A stretch of DNA of 64,000 nt from Leptospira mtsangambouensis (GTDB taxonomy: Bacteria > Spirochaetota > Leptospiria > Leptospirales > Leptospiraceae), in NCBI RefSeq assembly GCF_004770475.1, contig NZ_RQHK01000017.1:434001-498000 (forward strand), in the 5' to 3' direction. Position 1 is the stretch's first letter. Every line of letters begins with the position of its first letter. A program made the position numbers and the translations under genes. Of this stretch, positions 19,489 to 30,040 are shown piece after piece. The notes beneath the pieces were generated by a model, which saw nothing but the letters and a program-made list of their open reading frames with translations, had not been told where the DNA came from and did not search any database.

Positions 19489-19911
19489 ATGAGTATGTGG
19501 AAGAAAATTCAAATTTCAATCCTGTTTGTTTTTTCCTCCCTGACTTGTCTCCCTGAGCCACAGCCATCTCTATTGGGAGTTTTGGTGCTTCCATTGGTCA
19601 CACAGACCTCAGCCAACTTTACCATTGAATCAACAAATCCCAGCAATGGAGCTACAGGTATTTCCTTAAATCCTACAATCACCATTGTGATGACCCAAGC
19701 CATTGAATCCACCTCACTCAATACCAATATTAGTTGTTCTCCATCTTGTCCAAGTCTTAGTGGAGGAGCTTCCAACAGAACCATAACCCTTACCCCGGCA
19801 AGTGCCCTAATCACGGGTACAACGTATACCATCACACTAAACCAAAACATCCAATCTATCTTTGGATTAACTCTCGGCACAAACACCAGTTTTAGTTTTA
19901 CCACCCTATAA
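19489..19911 (+). CDS. Lipoprotein with a bacterial Ig-like (Big_5-type) domain
   Basis: A 140-residue protein with a lipoprotein signal (KKIQISILFVFSSLTC) and one Ig-like domain: STNPSNGATGISLNPTITIVM..., then TITLTPASALITGTTYTITLN and the closing strand TSFSFTTL. This PxxGATxxxxxxxxxxxF pattern is the Big_5 type seen in surface lipoproteins. ATG at 19495 is an alternative start. It closes the envelope-gene run and is followed by a clear terminator. Confidence 0.75.
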   Translation: MSMWKKIQISILFVFSSLTCLPEPQPSLLGVLVLPLVTQTSANFTIESTNPSNGATGISLNPTITIVMTQAIESTSLNTNISCSPSCPSLSGGASNRTITLTPASALITGTTYTITLNQNIQSIFGLTLGTNTSFSFTTL

Positions 19912-19915
19912 AAAA

Positions 19916-19941
19916 AGCCGACGTTTCCGCCGGCTCTTTTT
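19916..19941. terminator. Rho-independent terminator, bidirectional
   Basis: AGCCGACG (19916-19923) pairs with CGCCGGCT (19928-19935) with one mismatch around a TTTC loop, followed by CTTTTT; an A-run precedes it, so it can also end transcripts from the right. It separates the Ig-like lipoprotein gene from the convergent pyrophosphatase gene. Confidence 0.8.
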
Positions 19942-20023
19942 GTTTCCATTAAAGGAAAATAAATCTGGTAGATGCTTCCAAAGGAATTCTCCACCAGACT
20001 TTTTGTGATCTCGAAAGATTTCT

Positions 20024-22171
20024 TTATTTAAAGAAATTTAAGATGATCCCACCTTTTGTTACAAAAAACTCAGCAAACACAAGTGAGGTGATCGCCATTA
20101 GTTTAATCAAAATGTTGATCGCAGGTCCAGAAGTATCTTTGAACGGATCTCCTACTGTATCACCCACAACCGCAGCTTTGTGTTTTTCAGAACCTTTTCC
20201 ACCAGCAGTTTTTTCGATGTATTTTTTAGCGTTGTCCCAGGCTCCACCAGAGTTAGCAGAAGAAATTGCAAGAACCACACCAGAAACGAGTGCACCAGCA
20301 AGTAGACCAGCAAGCGACTTCACACCAAACAAATACCCAACAACAATCGGGCTAAGAAGAACAAGAAGACCTGGAGGGATCATTTCACGAAGCGCAGCAG
20401 AAGTAGAAATGTCTACACACTTAGCATACTCTGGTTTTGCTTTTCCTTCCATAAGACCAGGGATCTCTTTGAATTGGCGACGAACTTCTTTTACCATATC
20501 AAGAGCCGCTTTTCCTACCGACTTCATTGTCATTGCAGAAAAGATAAAAGGAAGCATCGCACCGAAAAGAAGACCACCAAACACCAAAGGATCAAGAAGT
20601 TCGATAGAAGTTAAATCAATCGCACCTTCACCCATTTCTTTAGAAGCATTTTGTGTTCTTGTGATAAAAGCTGCAAATAGAGCAAGGGAAGTAAGAGCAG
20701 CAGAACCGATCGCAAAACCTTTTCCTACGGCCGCAGTGGTATTTCCCGCTGCATCCAAGTTGTCCGTTCTATCACGAACTTCTTTTCCAAGTTCTGCCAT
20801 CTCAGCAATTCCACCCGCGTTATCAGAAACAGGGCCGTAAGCATCAATCGTTAGACCAATCGCAATGGTAGAAATCATACCGATAGCAGCGATCGCAATT
20901 CCATACATACCCGCAAGGATATTGGAAACAACAATCACGATCACTAGTAGAATCACAGGAACTACAGTGGATTTGTAACCAAGTGCCAAACCGTAAATGA
21001 TGTTTGTGGCAGCACCAGTATCACAAGCATCTGCTACTTCACGCACTGGTTTGTAAGAGTGAGAAGTGTAAATCTCAGTGATCCAACCAATGAACATACC
21101 AGCAAACAAACCTAATGCGACTGATGTAAAAACATTCCACTTAGTGATGGTTTTGTCTCCGATTTGGAAACTATCGATCATAAAGATGTCTGTTACAAAA
21201 TAAAGTGCAATGGCTACGATGAATGTAGAAATCCAAAGTTGGAGTTTGAGAGCTTTTTCTACGTTTCCACCTTCTTTCACTCGAGCAAAGAAAGTAGTTA
21301 ATAGGGAAGCCGGGATTCCAATCGCAGAAATCAAAAGTGGATAGAGTAGAGCAGAGTTATTGTCAGCAAGAGCGGATGCTGTTGCACCAATCACAAGAGC
21401 CGCACAAGTGGCTTCCGCAGCCGAACCAAAAAGGTCAGCACCCATACCAGCGATATCACCGACGTTGTCCCCTACGTTATCAGCAATGGTTGCTGGGTTA
21501 CGAGGATCATCCTCTGGAATTCCTTTTTCTACCTTACCTACAAGGTCAGCACCAACGTCAGCGGCTTTGGTATAAATACCACCACCCACACGACCAAAGA
21601 GTGCAACAGAAGATCCACCCAGACCAAAACCAGCAAGTGATTCCATAAGGATGTGTTTGGCAACACCTACGTTTGTTCCTGTGAAAAGAAGGAAAAGTCC
21701 GATCATTCCAAGAACAGCAAGACCAATGAGTCCGAAACCCATAACGGCTCCAGAGTCATATGCCACTCGGAAGGCACGAGATAGAGAAGTTTTTGCGGCT
21801 TCTGCGGTGCGAACGTTACCAGCAGTCGCAATTTTCATTCCAATAAAACCAGAAAGGCAAGAAATGAGGGCACCAGAAACGAAAGCAACGGCTGTATAAA
21901 TTCCTTCGTTGAACTCGGTTTTTGGGTTATCCAAAAGTAAATAGATGAGAACCGTCATGAAACTGATAAATAGCAAAATGACTCGGTATTCTCTGAGAAG
22001 GAAGGCCATAGCCCCTTCTGCGATTGCTGCGGAGATTTCTTTCAATTTAGCGGTTTCTTTTTCGCTACCACCGCCTGCGCCCACTTGGATGCGAACCACC
22101 CGAGCTGCGTAGAATATCGCCGTGACAATGGAAACTAGTGCCATGACGATGATGATTAACTCTACATTCAT
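20024..22171 (-). CDS. hppA: Membrane-bound, K+-dependent cation-pumping pyrophosphatase
   Basis: A 715-residue integral membrane protein with about 16 spans that hydrolyses pyrophosphate and pumps H+ or Na+. The substrate site is intact: [32 protein letters not shown] and the C-terminal DNAKKYIE...[14 protein letters not shown]. The [15 protein letters not shown] segment has Ala where K+-independent enzymes have Lys, which marks the K+-dependent class. Whether Na+ or H+ is exported cannot be decided here. The GC-richer, low-degeneracy codon use produces long meaningless antisense frames. Confidence 0.96.
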   Translation of the reverse strand: MNVELIIIVMALVSIVTAIFYAARVVRIQVGAGGGSEKETAKLKEISAAIAEGAMAFLLREYRVILLFISFMTVLIYLLLDNPKTEFNEGIYTAVAFVSGALISCLSGFIGMKIATAGNVRTAEAAKTSLSRAFRVAYDSGAVMGFGLIGLAVLGMIGLFLLFTGTNVGVAKHILMESLAGFGLGGSSVALFGRVGGGIYTKAADVGADLVGKVEKGIPEDDPRNPATIADNVGDNVGDIAGMGADLFGSAAEATCAALVIGATASALADNNSALLYPLLISAIGIPASLLTTFFARVKEGGNVEKALKLQLWISTFIVAIALYFVTDIFMIDSFQIGDKTITKWNVFTSVALGLFAGMFIGWITEIYTSHSYKPVREVADACDTGAATNIIYGLALGYKSTVVPVILLVIVIVVSNILAGMYGIAIAAIGMISTIAIGLTIDAYGPVSDNAGGIAEMAELGKEVRDRTDNLDAAGNTTAAVGKGFAIGSAALTSLALFAAFITRTQNASKEMGEGAIDLTSIELLDPLVFGGLLFGAMLPFIFSAMTMKSVGKAALDMVKEVRRQFKEIPGLMEGKAKPEYAKCVDISTSAALREMIPPGLLVLLSPIVVGYLFGVKSLAGLLAGALVSGVVLAISSANSGGAWDNAKKYIEKTAGGKGSEKHKAAVVGDTVGDPFKDTSGPAINILIKLMAITSLVFAEFFVTKGGIILNFFK

Positions 22172-22241
22172 GAGATCCTCTTTGAGATTGTTTATTTGAA
22201 TTTCTAAGATTATTTAGAAGATGACCGATGAGAATCCATAG

Positions 22242-23411
22242 ATGATACTTCGGTCTAGGAGAATATGGCAATTTGGTGTTCTGGTAACAAGTCTATTTCT
22301 GGTTTCCAGTCCAAATTTAGCAGAACCAGAGGTTCTAAACCCTGTTAAAGTTTTTTATGGATACGAAGATCTTTTGCGGATGGCAGAAGACAAAATTGTC
22401 CAAGAAACCCCTGCCAAAGCCTTCGATTTTCTTATCAAGGCCAAAGAATTAAATCCAGATCCAGACTTTCGCTACTATAATTTAGCCGCACGTGCCCATA
22501 TGAAACTTGGGCAAGTCTTCGACGGAATTCATGCCTATGAAGAATCCATTAAAAAGAAAAAAGACCAATTGGACTTGGTTTTGTATGTCGCCGATTTTTA
22601 CGAAAAAGAAAGAAAACAAAAAGAGGCTTTGTTCTATACAAAATTGTATTTAGAACAAAAACCCAATGCAAAGTACAGATTGTATACTGCAGCCATTCTA
22701 TCTAGACAACTTGGTTTGGAATCGGACTACGAATCCTATATGCAATTTTTAGAATCAGACAAAACTTTTGTTTCTGAAAAAGATGCCTTACAAGCGAGTC
22801 TTTTGAAAAATATTAAAAACAAAAAATGGAAAGAAGCAGATGATTTGAGTTTGCGGTATTTGGTTTATTTTCCCAGGGAAGAGACAATGTACGAAACCTT
22901 GATCCTTGCCAGAAGAGGAAGAGAATCCGAACTTTTAGAACAAGCTTACCAATGGACCACGACCATTTTTTTGAATGAAACAAGATACTTCACTCGCTAC
23001 GGAGTGTTTCTCCAAGAAAAACAAAGATACCTAGAAGCCTTGTCTTTATTTCGCAGAGGATTTTACAATTTACTGAAATTTTATCCAGATTCGGATGCTG
23101 GAGAGATTTTATTTCTCATTCGTCAAAGTTATGCAAATCTTGGAAAAGATAGAGACACCCTTGCCATCGATTCTTTGGTGAAAGATTTTAAAAACCAAAA
23201 CAAACTCACGGCTACCGAATTAGAAAACCACCAAAACACGTATCGTAAAAATAGAGAGTATTTGTTATTTTGTATCCATTGGTTTTCCAAACGAGATACA
23301 ACCAAAGCAAAAGAGTATCGTCAAAAATTAAAAGACCGTGATATGGAATTTGAAGAAACGGAATTCCTGCGGGTGATGGGAGTTTTTTCTGCCCTCCCGC
23401 AGGATCTTTAA
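22242..23411 (+). CDS. Exported TPR-like protein
   Basis: A 389-residue protein with a signal peptide (WQFGVLVTSLFLVSS). The rest is helical repeat: ALEKAxELNPDPDFRYYNLAARAHMKLGQ, then AYEESIKKKKDQLDLVLYVADFYEKERKQKEALFYTKLYLEQKPN are tetratricopeptide-like. Such proteins usually act as periplasmic assembly scaffolds; no specific partner is suggested. It is divergent from hppA with about 70 bases between them and convergent with acs. Confidence 0.75.
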   Translation: MILRSRRIWQFGVLVTSLFLVSSPNLAEPEVLNPVKVFYGYEDLLRMAEDKIVQETPAKAFDFLIKAKELNPDPDFRYYNLAARAHMKLGQVFDGIHAYEESIKKKKDQLDLVLYVADFYEKERKQKEALFYTKLYLEQKPNAKYRLYTAAILSRQLGLESDYESYMQFLESDKTFVSEKDALQASLLKNIKNKKWKEADDLSLRYLVYFPREETMYETLILARRGRESELLEQAYQWTTTIFLNETRYFTRYGVFLQEKQRYLEALSLFRRGFYNLLKFYPDSDAGEILFLIRQSYANLGKDRDTLAIDSLVKDFKNQNKLTATELENHQNTYRKNREYLLFCIHWFSKRDTTKAKEYRQKLKDRDMEFEETEFLRVMGVFSALPQDL

Positions 23412-23516
23412 ACAAGCAAGACCCAGCTCTTAAAAGAAGTTGTGATTTTAAAACCATCTTCTTCCTAGTTAGTTTTCAACGAAGGAAGAAGAACTGAAAG
23501 TACCAAAAATCTAATT

Positions 23517-25481
23517 TTAACTATGGAATTTCTTTTTATCATCAATTAACGATTGTACTACGGATGGATCAGCTAGAGTGCTGATATCTCCCAAAGTATC
23601 AAATTCGTTATTGGCAATTTTTCTTAAAATTCGGCGCATGATTTTTCCTGACCTGGTTTTCGGAAGTCCCGGAGCCCAGTGGATGACTTCTGGTCTTGCA
23701 ATTTTACCAATCACTTTTTCCACCATAGCGATCAGTTCTTTTTTTAAGGCATCGTTGGTGTTCACACCATGTTTCACAGTCACATAGGCATAAATTCCTT
23801 GGCCTTTGATATCATGTGGAAATCCTACCACCGCTGCTTCGGCAACTGATTTATGTTCAACGAGAGCACTCTCCACCTCGGCTGATCCAATGCGGTGTCC
23901 CGAAACATTGAGAACATCATCGACTCGTCCTGTGATCCGAAAGTATCCATCTTTGTCTTTGTTGGCACCATCACCTGTGAAGTAATAACCTTTGAATTGT
24001 GAAAAGTAGGTATCAAAGAATCGTTTTGGATCTCCATACACCCCGCGCATCATGGAAGGCCAAGGTTTGGCGATACATAGGTTTCCAGAGATTTCTCCTT
24101 TGTCTTTGATCTCCACACCTTCATTGTCCACAAGGATTGGTAGGATTCCATAAAATGGCCAACTCGCCGAACCTGGTTTTTGTGGGATCGCACCAGGAAC
24201 ACCAGAGATCATAATGGATCCGGTTTCTGTTTGCCACCAAGTATCGACAATCGGACATTTTGATTTTCCAATATTGGTATGATACCACTCCCAAGCTTCT
24301 GGATTGATGGGCTCACCCACAGAACCAAGAAGACGTAAAGATGCCAAAGATCTTTTTTTGATAGGTTCAATTCCTTCTCGCATAAGAGCTCGGATGGCAG
24401 TCGGTGCTGTATAAAATACAGTGACTTTGTATTTATCGATCACATCCCAAAACCTACCGGCATCTGGATAACTAGGAACCCCTTCAAACATGAGAGAGGT
24501 GGCACCATTTGATAATGGTCCATAAAGAATATAACTGTGTCCTGTGATCCAACCAATGTCTGCCGTACACCAATAGGTATCTGTTTCCTTATAATCAAAG
24601 ATGGTGGCAAAGGTGAGATTGGCACCAAGTAGATACCCGGCCGTTGTATGGAGGACTCCTTTTGGTTTTCCCGTCGAACCAGAAGTATAAAGAATAAAAA
24701 GCGGATCTTCGGAATCCATCGGCACAGGAGTGCATTCTTTTTTGATATCGGATTCTTTCATTAGGTAGTGATACCAGTGGTCTCGACCCTCTTTCCAATT
24801 TAGGTTTCCTTCATCCCCTGTTCGCTTAACAACAATTACATCTTTTACCTTGTATTTACTTTCTTCTAAGGCAACATCGACATTTTTTTTGAGTTCGACT
24901 GGTTTTCCACTGCGATACCCGCCATCTGCCGTGATCACTAGTGTTGGTTTACAATCTTCAATTCGACCAAGAAGTGCTTCTGGAGAAAATCCACCAAAGA
25001 CAACAGAATGCACTGCTCCAATGCGAGTACAAGCCAGTGTCGCAATGGCAAGCTCTGGAATCATAGGAAGGTAAATGAGAACCCGGTCTCCTTTTTTTAC
25101 ATGGAATTTTTTTAGAACATTTGCAAAGTAATTCACCTCGCGATGGAGGTCATGGTATGTAAGGACTCTCGATTCATCAGGGTTGTCTCCTTCCCAAATG
25201 AGAGCGGCTTTATTTTTTAGAGAAGAATCTAAATGTCTATCTAAACAGTTATAGGAAACATTGAGTTTCCCACCGACAAACCATTCCACTTTGGCCTTAG
25301 CGAAATCGTGTTTGAGAACCTTGGTCCATTTTTTAAACCAAGTTAGGCGCTTTGCTTGTTCGGCCCAAAATTTTTCCGGTTTTTCAATGGATTCTTTGTA
25401 TTTTGTTTTGTATTCTTTTAAACTAACGTTCGCTAACTTTGCGAAGTCTTTGGACGGTGCCACGATTCTTTCTTTCGGCAT
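23517..25481 (-). CDS. acs: Acetyl-CoA synthetase
   Basis: A 654-residue AMP-forming ligase that activates acetate to acetyl-CoA. Landmarks are [20 protein letters not shown] (phosphate loop), [46 protein letters not shown] and the C-terminal [13 protein letters not shown], whose lysine is the known acetylation site controlling activity. Length is normal for Acs. It is downstream of folE on the same strand, separated by an inverted repeat. In Leptospira, which live on fatty acids, it links to acetate and two-carbon metabolism. Confidence 0.97.
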   Translation of the reverse strand: MPKERIVAPSKDFAKLANVSLKEYKTKYKESIEKPEKFWAEQAKRLTWFKKWTKVLKHDFAKAKVEWFVGGKLNVSYNCLDRHLDSSLKNKAALIWEGDNPDESRVLTYHDLHREVNYFANVLKKFHVKKGDRVLIYLPMIPELAIATLACTRIGAVHSVVFGGFSPEALLGRIEDCKPTLVITADGGYRSGKPVELKKNVDVALEESKYKVKDVIVVKRTGDEGNLNWKEGRDHWYHYLMKESDIKKECTPVPMDSEDPLFILYTSGSTGKPKGVLHTTAGYLLGANLTFATIFDYKETDTYWCTADIGWITGHSYILYGPLSNGATSLMFEGVPSYPDAGRFWDVIDKYKVTVFYTAPTAIRALMREGIEPIKKRSLASLRLLGSVGEPINPEAWEWYHTNIGKSKCPIVDTWWQTETGSIMISGVPGAIPQKPGSASWPFYGILPILVDNEGVEIKDKGEISGNLCIAKPWPSMMRGVYGDPKRFFDTYFSQFKGYYFTGDGANKDKDGYFRITGRVDDVLNVSGHRIGSAEVESALVEHKSVAEAAVVGFPHDIKGQGIYAYVTVKHGVNTNDALKKELIAMVEKVIGKIARPEVIHWAPGLPKTRSGKIMRRILRKIANNEFDTLGDISTLADPSVVQSLIDDKKKFHS

Positions 25482-25502
25482 AGATTCCCTCTAGAGAAAG
25501 AA

Positions 25503-25532
25503 TGCTGAACTTTTTTTTAAAAAAGTCCAGCA
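25503..25532 (-). terminator. Long A/T inverted repeat between folE and acs
   Basis: TGCTGAACTTTTTT on the left pairs with AAAAAAGTCCAGCA on the right with one A-C mismatch and almost no loop. Read on the minus strand it lies between the folE stop and the acs start. It may end folE transcription, or fold in the acs leader. It has no clear separate U-run, so the terminator assignment is tentative. Confidence 0.4.
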
Positions 25533-25564
25533 TGAATCTGAAAATTTGAATTTAAAAATTGAAC

Positions 25565-26116
25565 TTAATGGGAACCGGTTCGGATCAAATCCAAAAACTC
25601 ACTCCTAGTGGTGGGATCTGTTTTGAATAGACCAAGTAGGCTAGATGTAAAGAGTTCTGAGTTTTGTTTTTCCACTCCACGCATCATCATACATAAATGT
25701 TTAGCTTTGATGACAACACCCACGCCGAGTGGGTCCAAAGTTTCTTGGATGGCTTGGGCGATTTGGTCTGTGAGACGTTCCTGTACTTGGAGACGACGGG
25801 CAAACACATCGACAATCCTTGGAATTTTACTGATTCCTATGATTTTTTTATTCGGAATGTAAGCTACATGGGCTCTTCCATAAAACGGAAGTAAGTGGTG
25901 TTCGCATAAAGAATACATCTCGATATCTCTTACCAAAACCATACCGGTTGTGCTTTCTTCAAAGATCGCTCCATTCACAATATGATTCAAATCAGCCTTA
26001 TACCCACTGGTCAAAAAGTCATAAGCCTTTTTCACACGGTTGGGCGTTTTCACAAGACCCTCTCTTGAAGGATCTTCACCAATTTGTTTTAGGATTTCTT
26101 CGATTAAGTTTTCCAT
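25565..26116 (-). CDS. folE: GTP cyclohydrolase I
   Basis: A 183-residue enzyme that converts GTP to dihydroneopterin triphosphate, the first step of folate and of queuosine precursor synthesis. The metal/active site is visible in [20 protein letters not shown] (Cys and His ligands) and in [13 protein letters not shown]. Start MENLIEEIL has AAAGGA upstream. Only the catalytic core is present, with no N-terminal regulatory extension. Divergent from the glycosyltransferase gene. Confidence 0.96.
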   Translation of the reverse strand: MENLIEEILKQIGEDPSREGLVKTPNRVKKAYDFLTSGYKADLNHIVNGAIFEESTTGMVLVRDIEMYSLCEHHLLPFYGRAHVAYIPNKKIIGISKIPRIVDVFARRLQVQERLTDQIAQAIQETLDPLGVGVVIKAKHLCMMMRGVEKQNSELFTSSLLGLFKTDPTTRSEFLDLIRTGSH

Positions 26117-26265
26117 CCGATTCCTTTTGTCTGATCGTTCCGCCTATCCTACATCCCAAATTATGAATGCAGAATATATACTACTAATTTGACTAGACTT
26201 GACTTCGAAGGAAAAGATACATTTCCTTTTTTTAAATTAATTCTAAAGGACATAATCAATAACGA

Positions 26266-27381
26266 ATGCGGCTAAAAATTGGATACGATGCACGGATGAT
26301 CGAAAACTCAGGGATTGGGATTCGGATCCAACATATTTTGAAGTTTTGGCCCATTTCCAATGAGATTGCCGATCTGTTTATCTTTGGTGATCCTAGGATT
26401 CTAAAAAAATACAATCTTCCTCGGCACGCAAGTATCATTGAATACAAAACAAGTATCTATTCTCCAAAAGAATTTTTAGGTCACCCGAGAATGGCCGAGA
26501 TGGATCTTCTGGACATACCTCATTTTAACATTCCCTTTCCATACATTCATAAATGCATTGTTACCATTCACGATCTGATTCCTTATCATTTTAAGGCCGC
26601 ACATAGCTCTCTCGTCAAACGAGTGTATATGCAAATTGTTTTTCGTTGGATCAAATGGTTTGCTCGCAAAATCATCACTGTTTCGGAATACACGAAAGAA
26701 GATTTAGTAAAAAGTTTTGGATATTCGAAAGAAAAAATTTCTGTAGTCTACAATGGAATTGATTTGAAAAAATTTTCCAAACAACCATCTACGAAACTTT
26801 CACAATTTCTTAAAAAAAACAAACTTCCCAAATCTTATTTGTTTACTGTGGGAATTGGAAAAACTCATAAAAATTTTCCATTTTTATTATCCAATTTAGA
26901 ATCTCTTTGGGAAAAAAAGAAACTTTCATTACCGTTAGTTGTGGGTGGCCTTAAGGAAGAAATCCCAGAAGAATTTTTAGAAATCCAAAAGAGATATCCC
27001 GATCAGATTTATTTTTTATCTCATCTGCCTTATGCAGAACTTCCTCTGGCGTACCAAGGTGCAAAAGTATTTCTCTATCCTTCTTTGTTTGAAGGGTTTG
27101 GATTCCCCGTTTTGGAAGCACAAAGTGTTGGCACTCCCGTCTTTTCATCCAACGCCAGCGTTTTACCAGAAGTTTTAGGAAATGGTTACGAATCCTTTGA
27201 TCCCAAAGATTCCCATTCCTTCCAAACCAAACTACTCGCATTACTGAAAGATTCAAAACGACTGAATGCACTCAAAAGTTTAGGGGAAAAAAATGCGGCT
27301 AGGTTCCAGTGGAAGTTGGCCATCCAAAACTTGGAACGGGTGTACGAACCAATCCTCAAAGAAAAAAAGGCTAAAACCTGA
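26266..27381 (+). CDS. Glycosyltransferase, GT4 family
   Basis: A 371-residue two-domain glycosyltransferase with the GT-B fold. The N-terminal half has the acceptor-binding pattern and the C-terminal half has the nucleotide-sugar site, with PSLFEGFGFPVLEAQSVGTPV carrying the conserved Glu-x7-Glu. The sequence has no membrane span or signal. Donor and acceptor sugar cannot be told; surface polysaccharide or lipid glycosylation is the likely area. No other sugar genes are near, so it is a stand-alone gene. Confidence 0.85.
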   Translation: MRLKIGYDARMIENSGIGIRIQHILKFWPISNEIADLFIFGDPRILKKYNLPRHASIIEYKTSIYSPKEFLGHPRMAEMDLLDIPHFNIPFPYIHKCIVTIHDLIPYHFKAAHSSLVKRVYMQIVFRWIKWFARKIITVSEYTKEDLVKSFGYSKEKISVVYNGIDLKKFSKQPSTKLSQFLKKNKLPKSYLFTVGIGKTHKNFPFLLSNLESLWEKKKLSLPLVVGGLKEEIPEEFLEIQKRYPDQIYFLSHLPYAELPLAYQGAKVFLYPSLFEGFGFPVLEAQSVGTPVFSSNASVLPEVLGNGYESFDPKDSHSFQTKLLALLKDSKRLNALKSLGEKNAARFQWKLAIQNLERVYEPILKEKKAKT

Positions 27382-27478
27382 TTCACATTTACTGAATTTC
27401 CGCGAAATTTTTGCACCCATTGGGTCAAAAAAATTCTTGTCGTACCGTTTGCCAGCTTAGAGACTGATTCTCAGAACC

Positions 27479-27670
27479 ATGATCAAGTGTCACTGTGCAG
27501 AAGTTTTCTTTGAATCTATCTTAAATGTTGTCAAAGATACAAACCGCCCTATACTAGAAGTCGCCCGCGAGATGGGAGCGGCTGATACTTGTACGGCCTG
27601 TGTTCCGGATATGTTAGCCTTCATCGAGCAGGAATTGGAAGGTCAACTTGCAGGAAATACAAGTCATTGA
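27479..27670 (+). CDS. BFD-like [2Fe-2S]-binding protein
   Basis: A 63-residue protein with the four-Cys pattern of BFD domains: CHCAEV near the start and DTCTACVPDMLAFIE after a helical stretch (Cys-x-Cys then Cys-x2-Cys). Bacterioferritin-associated ferredoxins pass electrons to ferritins and similar domains serve other assemblies. No bacterioferritin gene is in the window, so the partner is unknown. Its last 23 bases overlap the start of the WbuC gene. Confidence 0.7.
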   Translation: MIKCHCAEVFFESILNVVKDTNRPILEVAREMGAADTCTACVPDMLAFIEQELEGQLAGNTSH

Positions 27671-28121
27671 TTCCGACTTAATCGGAACTCTCGTTAAAAA
27701 AGCCCAAAACGCAGAAAGAAAACGTACTAATTTTAACTTCCACGAACAAAAGGAAGTGTACCAACGATTCTTAAACGTTCTTTCAAAAGATACATACATT
27801 CCACCTCACAGACATTTGTCGGATCCAAAACCCGAAACCTTCATCATCCTCGAAGGAGAAATTGGTTTTTTGATTTTTGATGAAAACGGCGAAGTAAAAG
27901 AAAATCATAAACTTTCAGCCACTGGTCCAAAACGGGGGATTGATTTACAACCCGGTGTTTGGCATAGTTTGGTTTGTTTGTCGGAAACAGCAGTTTGTTT
28001 TGAAGGAAAGTCTGGTCCTTATGATCCCACAGTTGATAAAGAATTTCATCCAAAGTATCCACTAGAAGGTGATCCAAAGTTTACAGAAACCATCAGATCC
28101 TTTGAATCTTTATTTTTATGA
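27648..28121 (+). CDS. WbuC family cupin metalloprotein
   Basis: A 157-residue cupin starting at TTG 27648, preceded by GGAAGG inside the BFD-like gene. The cupin core holds IPPHRHLSDPKPETFIILEGEIGFLIFD and GVWHSLVCL, giving the His/Glu metal ligands. WbuC proteins are found beside O-antigen and sugar genes but have no established activity. The stop overlaps the next ATG by four bases, so the BFD-like, WbuC and esterase genes form one translational chain. Confidence 0.8.
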   Translation: MQEIQVIDSDLIGTLVKKAQNAERKRTNFNFHEQKEVYQRFLNVLSKDTYIPPHRHLSDPKPETFIILEGEIGFLIFDENGEVKENHKLSATGPKRGIDLQPGVWHSLVCLSETAVCFEGKSGPYDPTVDKEFHPKYPLEGDPKFTETIRSFESLFL

Positions 28122-29134
28122 AGCGGATTTTTGTTCAGATTCAGTTATACCTACTTTTGATTATGGTTTCATTTTTATTTTTCTGTAAATCGCTACCTTC
28201 GATTGTTCCGGTTAAAGAACACAAACTACAATCTATCTCATCTGATGGAATCTTACGTTCCTTTCGCTATTACATTCCCAAACAAATAAATGAAAACAAA
28301 TTGCCAGTGGTATTTCTATTACATGGTGGCGGTGGAACTGGGGAAGGGATGATTTATCTCACTCGAATGTCTGAAAAAGCAGAGGAATATGGATTCATTG
28401 CAGTGTATCCAGATGGTTATGCAAACCGATGGAATGATGGAAGAAAAATTCCTCATTCCATCACAGACAAAAGAAATACAAAAGATGTAGATTTCTTTCG
28501 AGATATGATTCGTCACTTGGATTCTGAACATTCCATTGATTACAATCGAATTCATGCAGTGGGAATTTCCAATGGTGGCTTTATGACTCAACGTTTGTTA
28601 TGCGAAGCACCTGATTTGTTTAGCTCAGGTTATTCTGTGGCAGCAGTGACATCCAGGGGATTAAAAGAAATTTGTGAACCTCCTCCACAAAAATCAATAG
28701 GTTTCATTATGGGAATGTCCGATGATGTAGTTCCCTACCAAGGAGGAACCGTTTCCATCCCTGCTGATCCCAATAACCAATCGCAAAGAATTGCCGCAGG
28801 CGATGTTCTTTCCTATTTAGAATCATTAGAATATTGGACATCAAGTTTCTCCTGCAAAGAGGAAACAAAATCCAAAAAAAGACATATGAACAAATTTTGG
28901 AAAAGAGACATCCAATACACAAAATTCACGGATTGTTCGTCTGACCAAATTGTAGAAGGTTATTTGATTCCTGGTGGCGGTCATATTTGGCCAAACGGTT
29001 TTTATTACCAAAATGAAAAACAATACGGATACTTAAGTAAGGACTTGGATACAAGAGAGATTGTGTTACAATTCTTTCGGACGACGTATAAAAAAGAGAA
29101 GTTGGTAAATAACAATGCACCATTCGGAAATTAG
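28118..29134 (+). CDS. LpqC-like esterase/polyhydroxybutyrate depolymerase lipoprotein
   Basis: A 338-residue protein with a lipoprotein-type signal (LLIMVSFLFFCKS) and an alpha/beta hydrolase fold. The oxyanion-type block LLHGGGGTGEG, the nucleophile elbow AVGISNGGFM (Gly-x-Ser-x-Gly), SDDVVPYQGG (acid) and GGGHIWP (His) match the LpqC/PHB depolymerase-like family. Substrate is unknown, probably an ester at the cell surface. It overlaps the following hydrolase by 20 bases. Confidence 0.85.
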   Translation: MKRIFVQIQLYLLLIMVSFLFFCKSLPSIVPVKEHKLQSISSDGILRSFRYYIPKQINENKLPVVFLLHGGGGTGEGMIYLTRMSEKAEEYGFIAVYPDGYANRWNDGRKIPHSITDKRNTKDVDFFRDMIRHLDSEHSIDYNRIHAVGISNGGFMTQRLLCEAPDLFSSGYSVAAVTSRGLKEICEPPPQKSIGFIMGMSDDVVPYQGGTVSIPADPNNQSQRIAAGDVLSYLESLEYWTSSFSCKEETKSKKRHMNKFWKRDIQYTKFTDCSSDQIVEGYLIPGGGHIWPNGFYYQNEKQYGYLSKDLDTREIVLQFFRTTYKKEKLVNNNAPFGN

Positions 29135-29993
29135 AAATTCATCCACTTTATTTACCACCTTAGAAACTGGAACAGGAGAACCTGTTCTTTTCCTACATGG
29201 ATTTCCAGATAACCATAAAACTTTTGCACCCATTATGGAAGTGATTGGTAAAAAGGGTTTCCAATGCATTGCTCCTGTTATGCGAGGCTATGAACCGTCG
29301 ACAATTTCTCATGCACATAAATTACATGTGGTCGATTTAGTTGATGATATTTTAGGATGGATGGAGGATAGACTTTGGGACCGAGTACATCTCGTAGGCC
29401 ACAATTGGGGTGCAGTCATTGCCTATGCTGCAGGGATGTATTATCCGAATCGTATCAAATCCATCACAAGTCTAGGAGTCCCTTTACTTCGAACCTACCA
29501 AGATTCCTTTCTTTGGGCACCCCAACAAACAATTCATTCCTGGTACGTTTTACTATTCCAAATTCCTTTTTTAGCAGAACTTACAATTCGAACCAATGAT
29601 TTTGCTTTAGTTGATTTTTTATGGAAAGATTGGTCACCCGGATATACTCCAAACCAAGACCATTTAGCTGAGATTAAAGCAAATTTCCAAAATCCGGGAA
29701 TTTTATCTTCTGCACTTTCTTACTATAGAAACTTAAATGATCTTTTCACTGAATCCGGTCGGGAAAGTATTTTAGGAATTTTGGATTCAAAAATTACAGT
29801 ACCCACACAAATTCTCTATGGACTAAGCGATGGATGTTTTCATAAAAATTTATTCGAACACTTGCTCGACGAATCAGACTTTCCATGTGGGTTTCGTAAA
29901 ATTGGTTTCGATCACGCAGGACATTTCTTACATTGGGAAAAAAGAGATGAAGTGACTAAATTGATTTTAGAATGGTTACAAAAAAATAAATAA
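29115..29993 (+). CDS. Epoxide-hydrolase-like alpha/beta hydrolase with atypical nucleophile residue
   Basis: A 292-residue protein with FLHGFPDNHKTFAPIM (HGxP oxyanion block), a cap region rich in aromatic residues and GFDHAGHFLHWE with the catalytic His. The nucleophile elbow reads LVGHNWGAV: position 97, where epoxide hydrolases and dehalogenases have Asp and esterases have Ser, is Asn (codon AAT at 29403-29405). It may be inactive, may use another chemistry or may have Asn deamidated. No signal peptide; probably cytoplasmic. Overlaps the esterase gene by 20 bases, so expression is coupled. Confidence 0.82.
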   Translation: MHHSEIRNSSTLFTTLETGTGEPVLFLHGFPDNHKTFAPIMEVIGKKGFQCIAPVMRGYEPSTISHAHKLHVVDLVDDILGWMEDRLWDRVHLVGHNWGAVIAYAAGMYYPNRIKSITSLGVPLLRTYQDSFLWAPQQTIHSWYVLLFQIPFLAELTIRTNDFALVDFLWKDWSPGYTPNQDHLAEIKANFQNPGILSSALSYYRNLNDLFTESGRESILGILDSKITVPTQILYGLSDGCFHKNLFEHLLDESDFPCGFRKIGFDHAGHFLHWEKRDEVTKLILEWLQKNK

Positions 29994-30040
29994 GAATCCA
30001 TTCACTTTCTTTCGTCAAACGTTCTTTAAGGAGATTGAAT

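Noticed and set aside
20043..20840. A 265-codon frame antisense to the pyrophosphatase
   Set aside because: It mirrors the strong codon bias and low-complexity repeats of hppA and shows no domain.
23458..23491. Inverted repeat between the TPR-like and acs genes as terminator
   Set aside because: The arms pair but the loop is long and no T-run follows; too weak to list.
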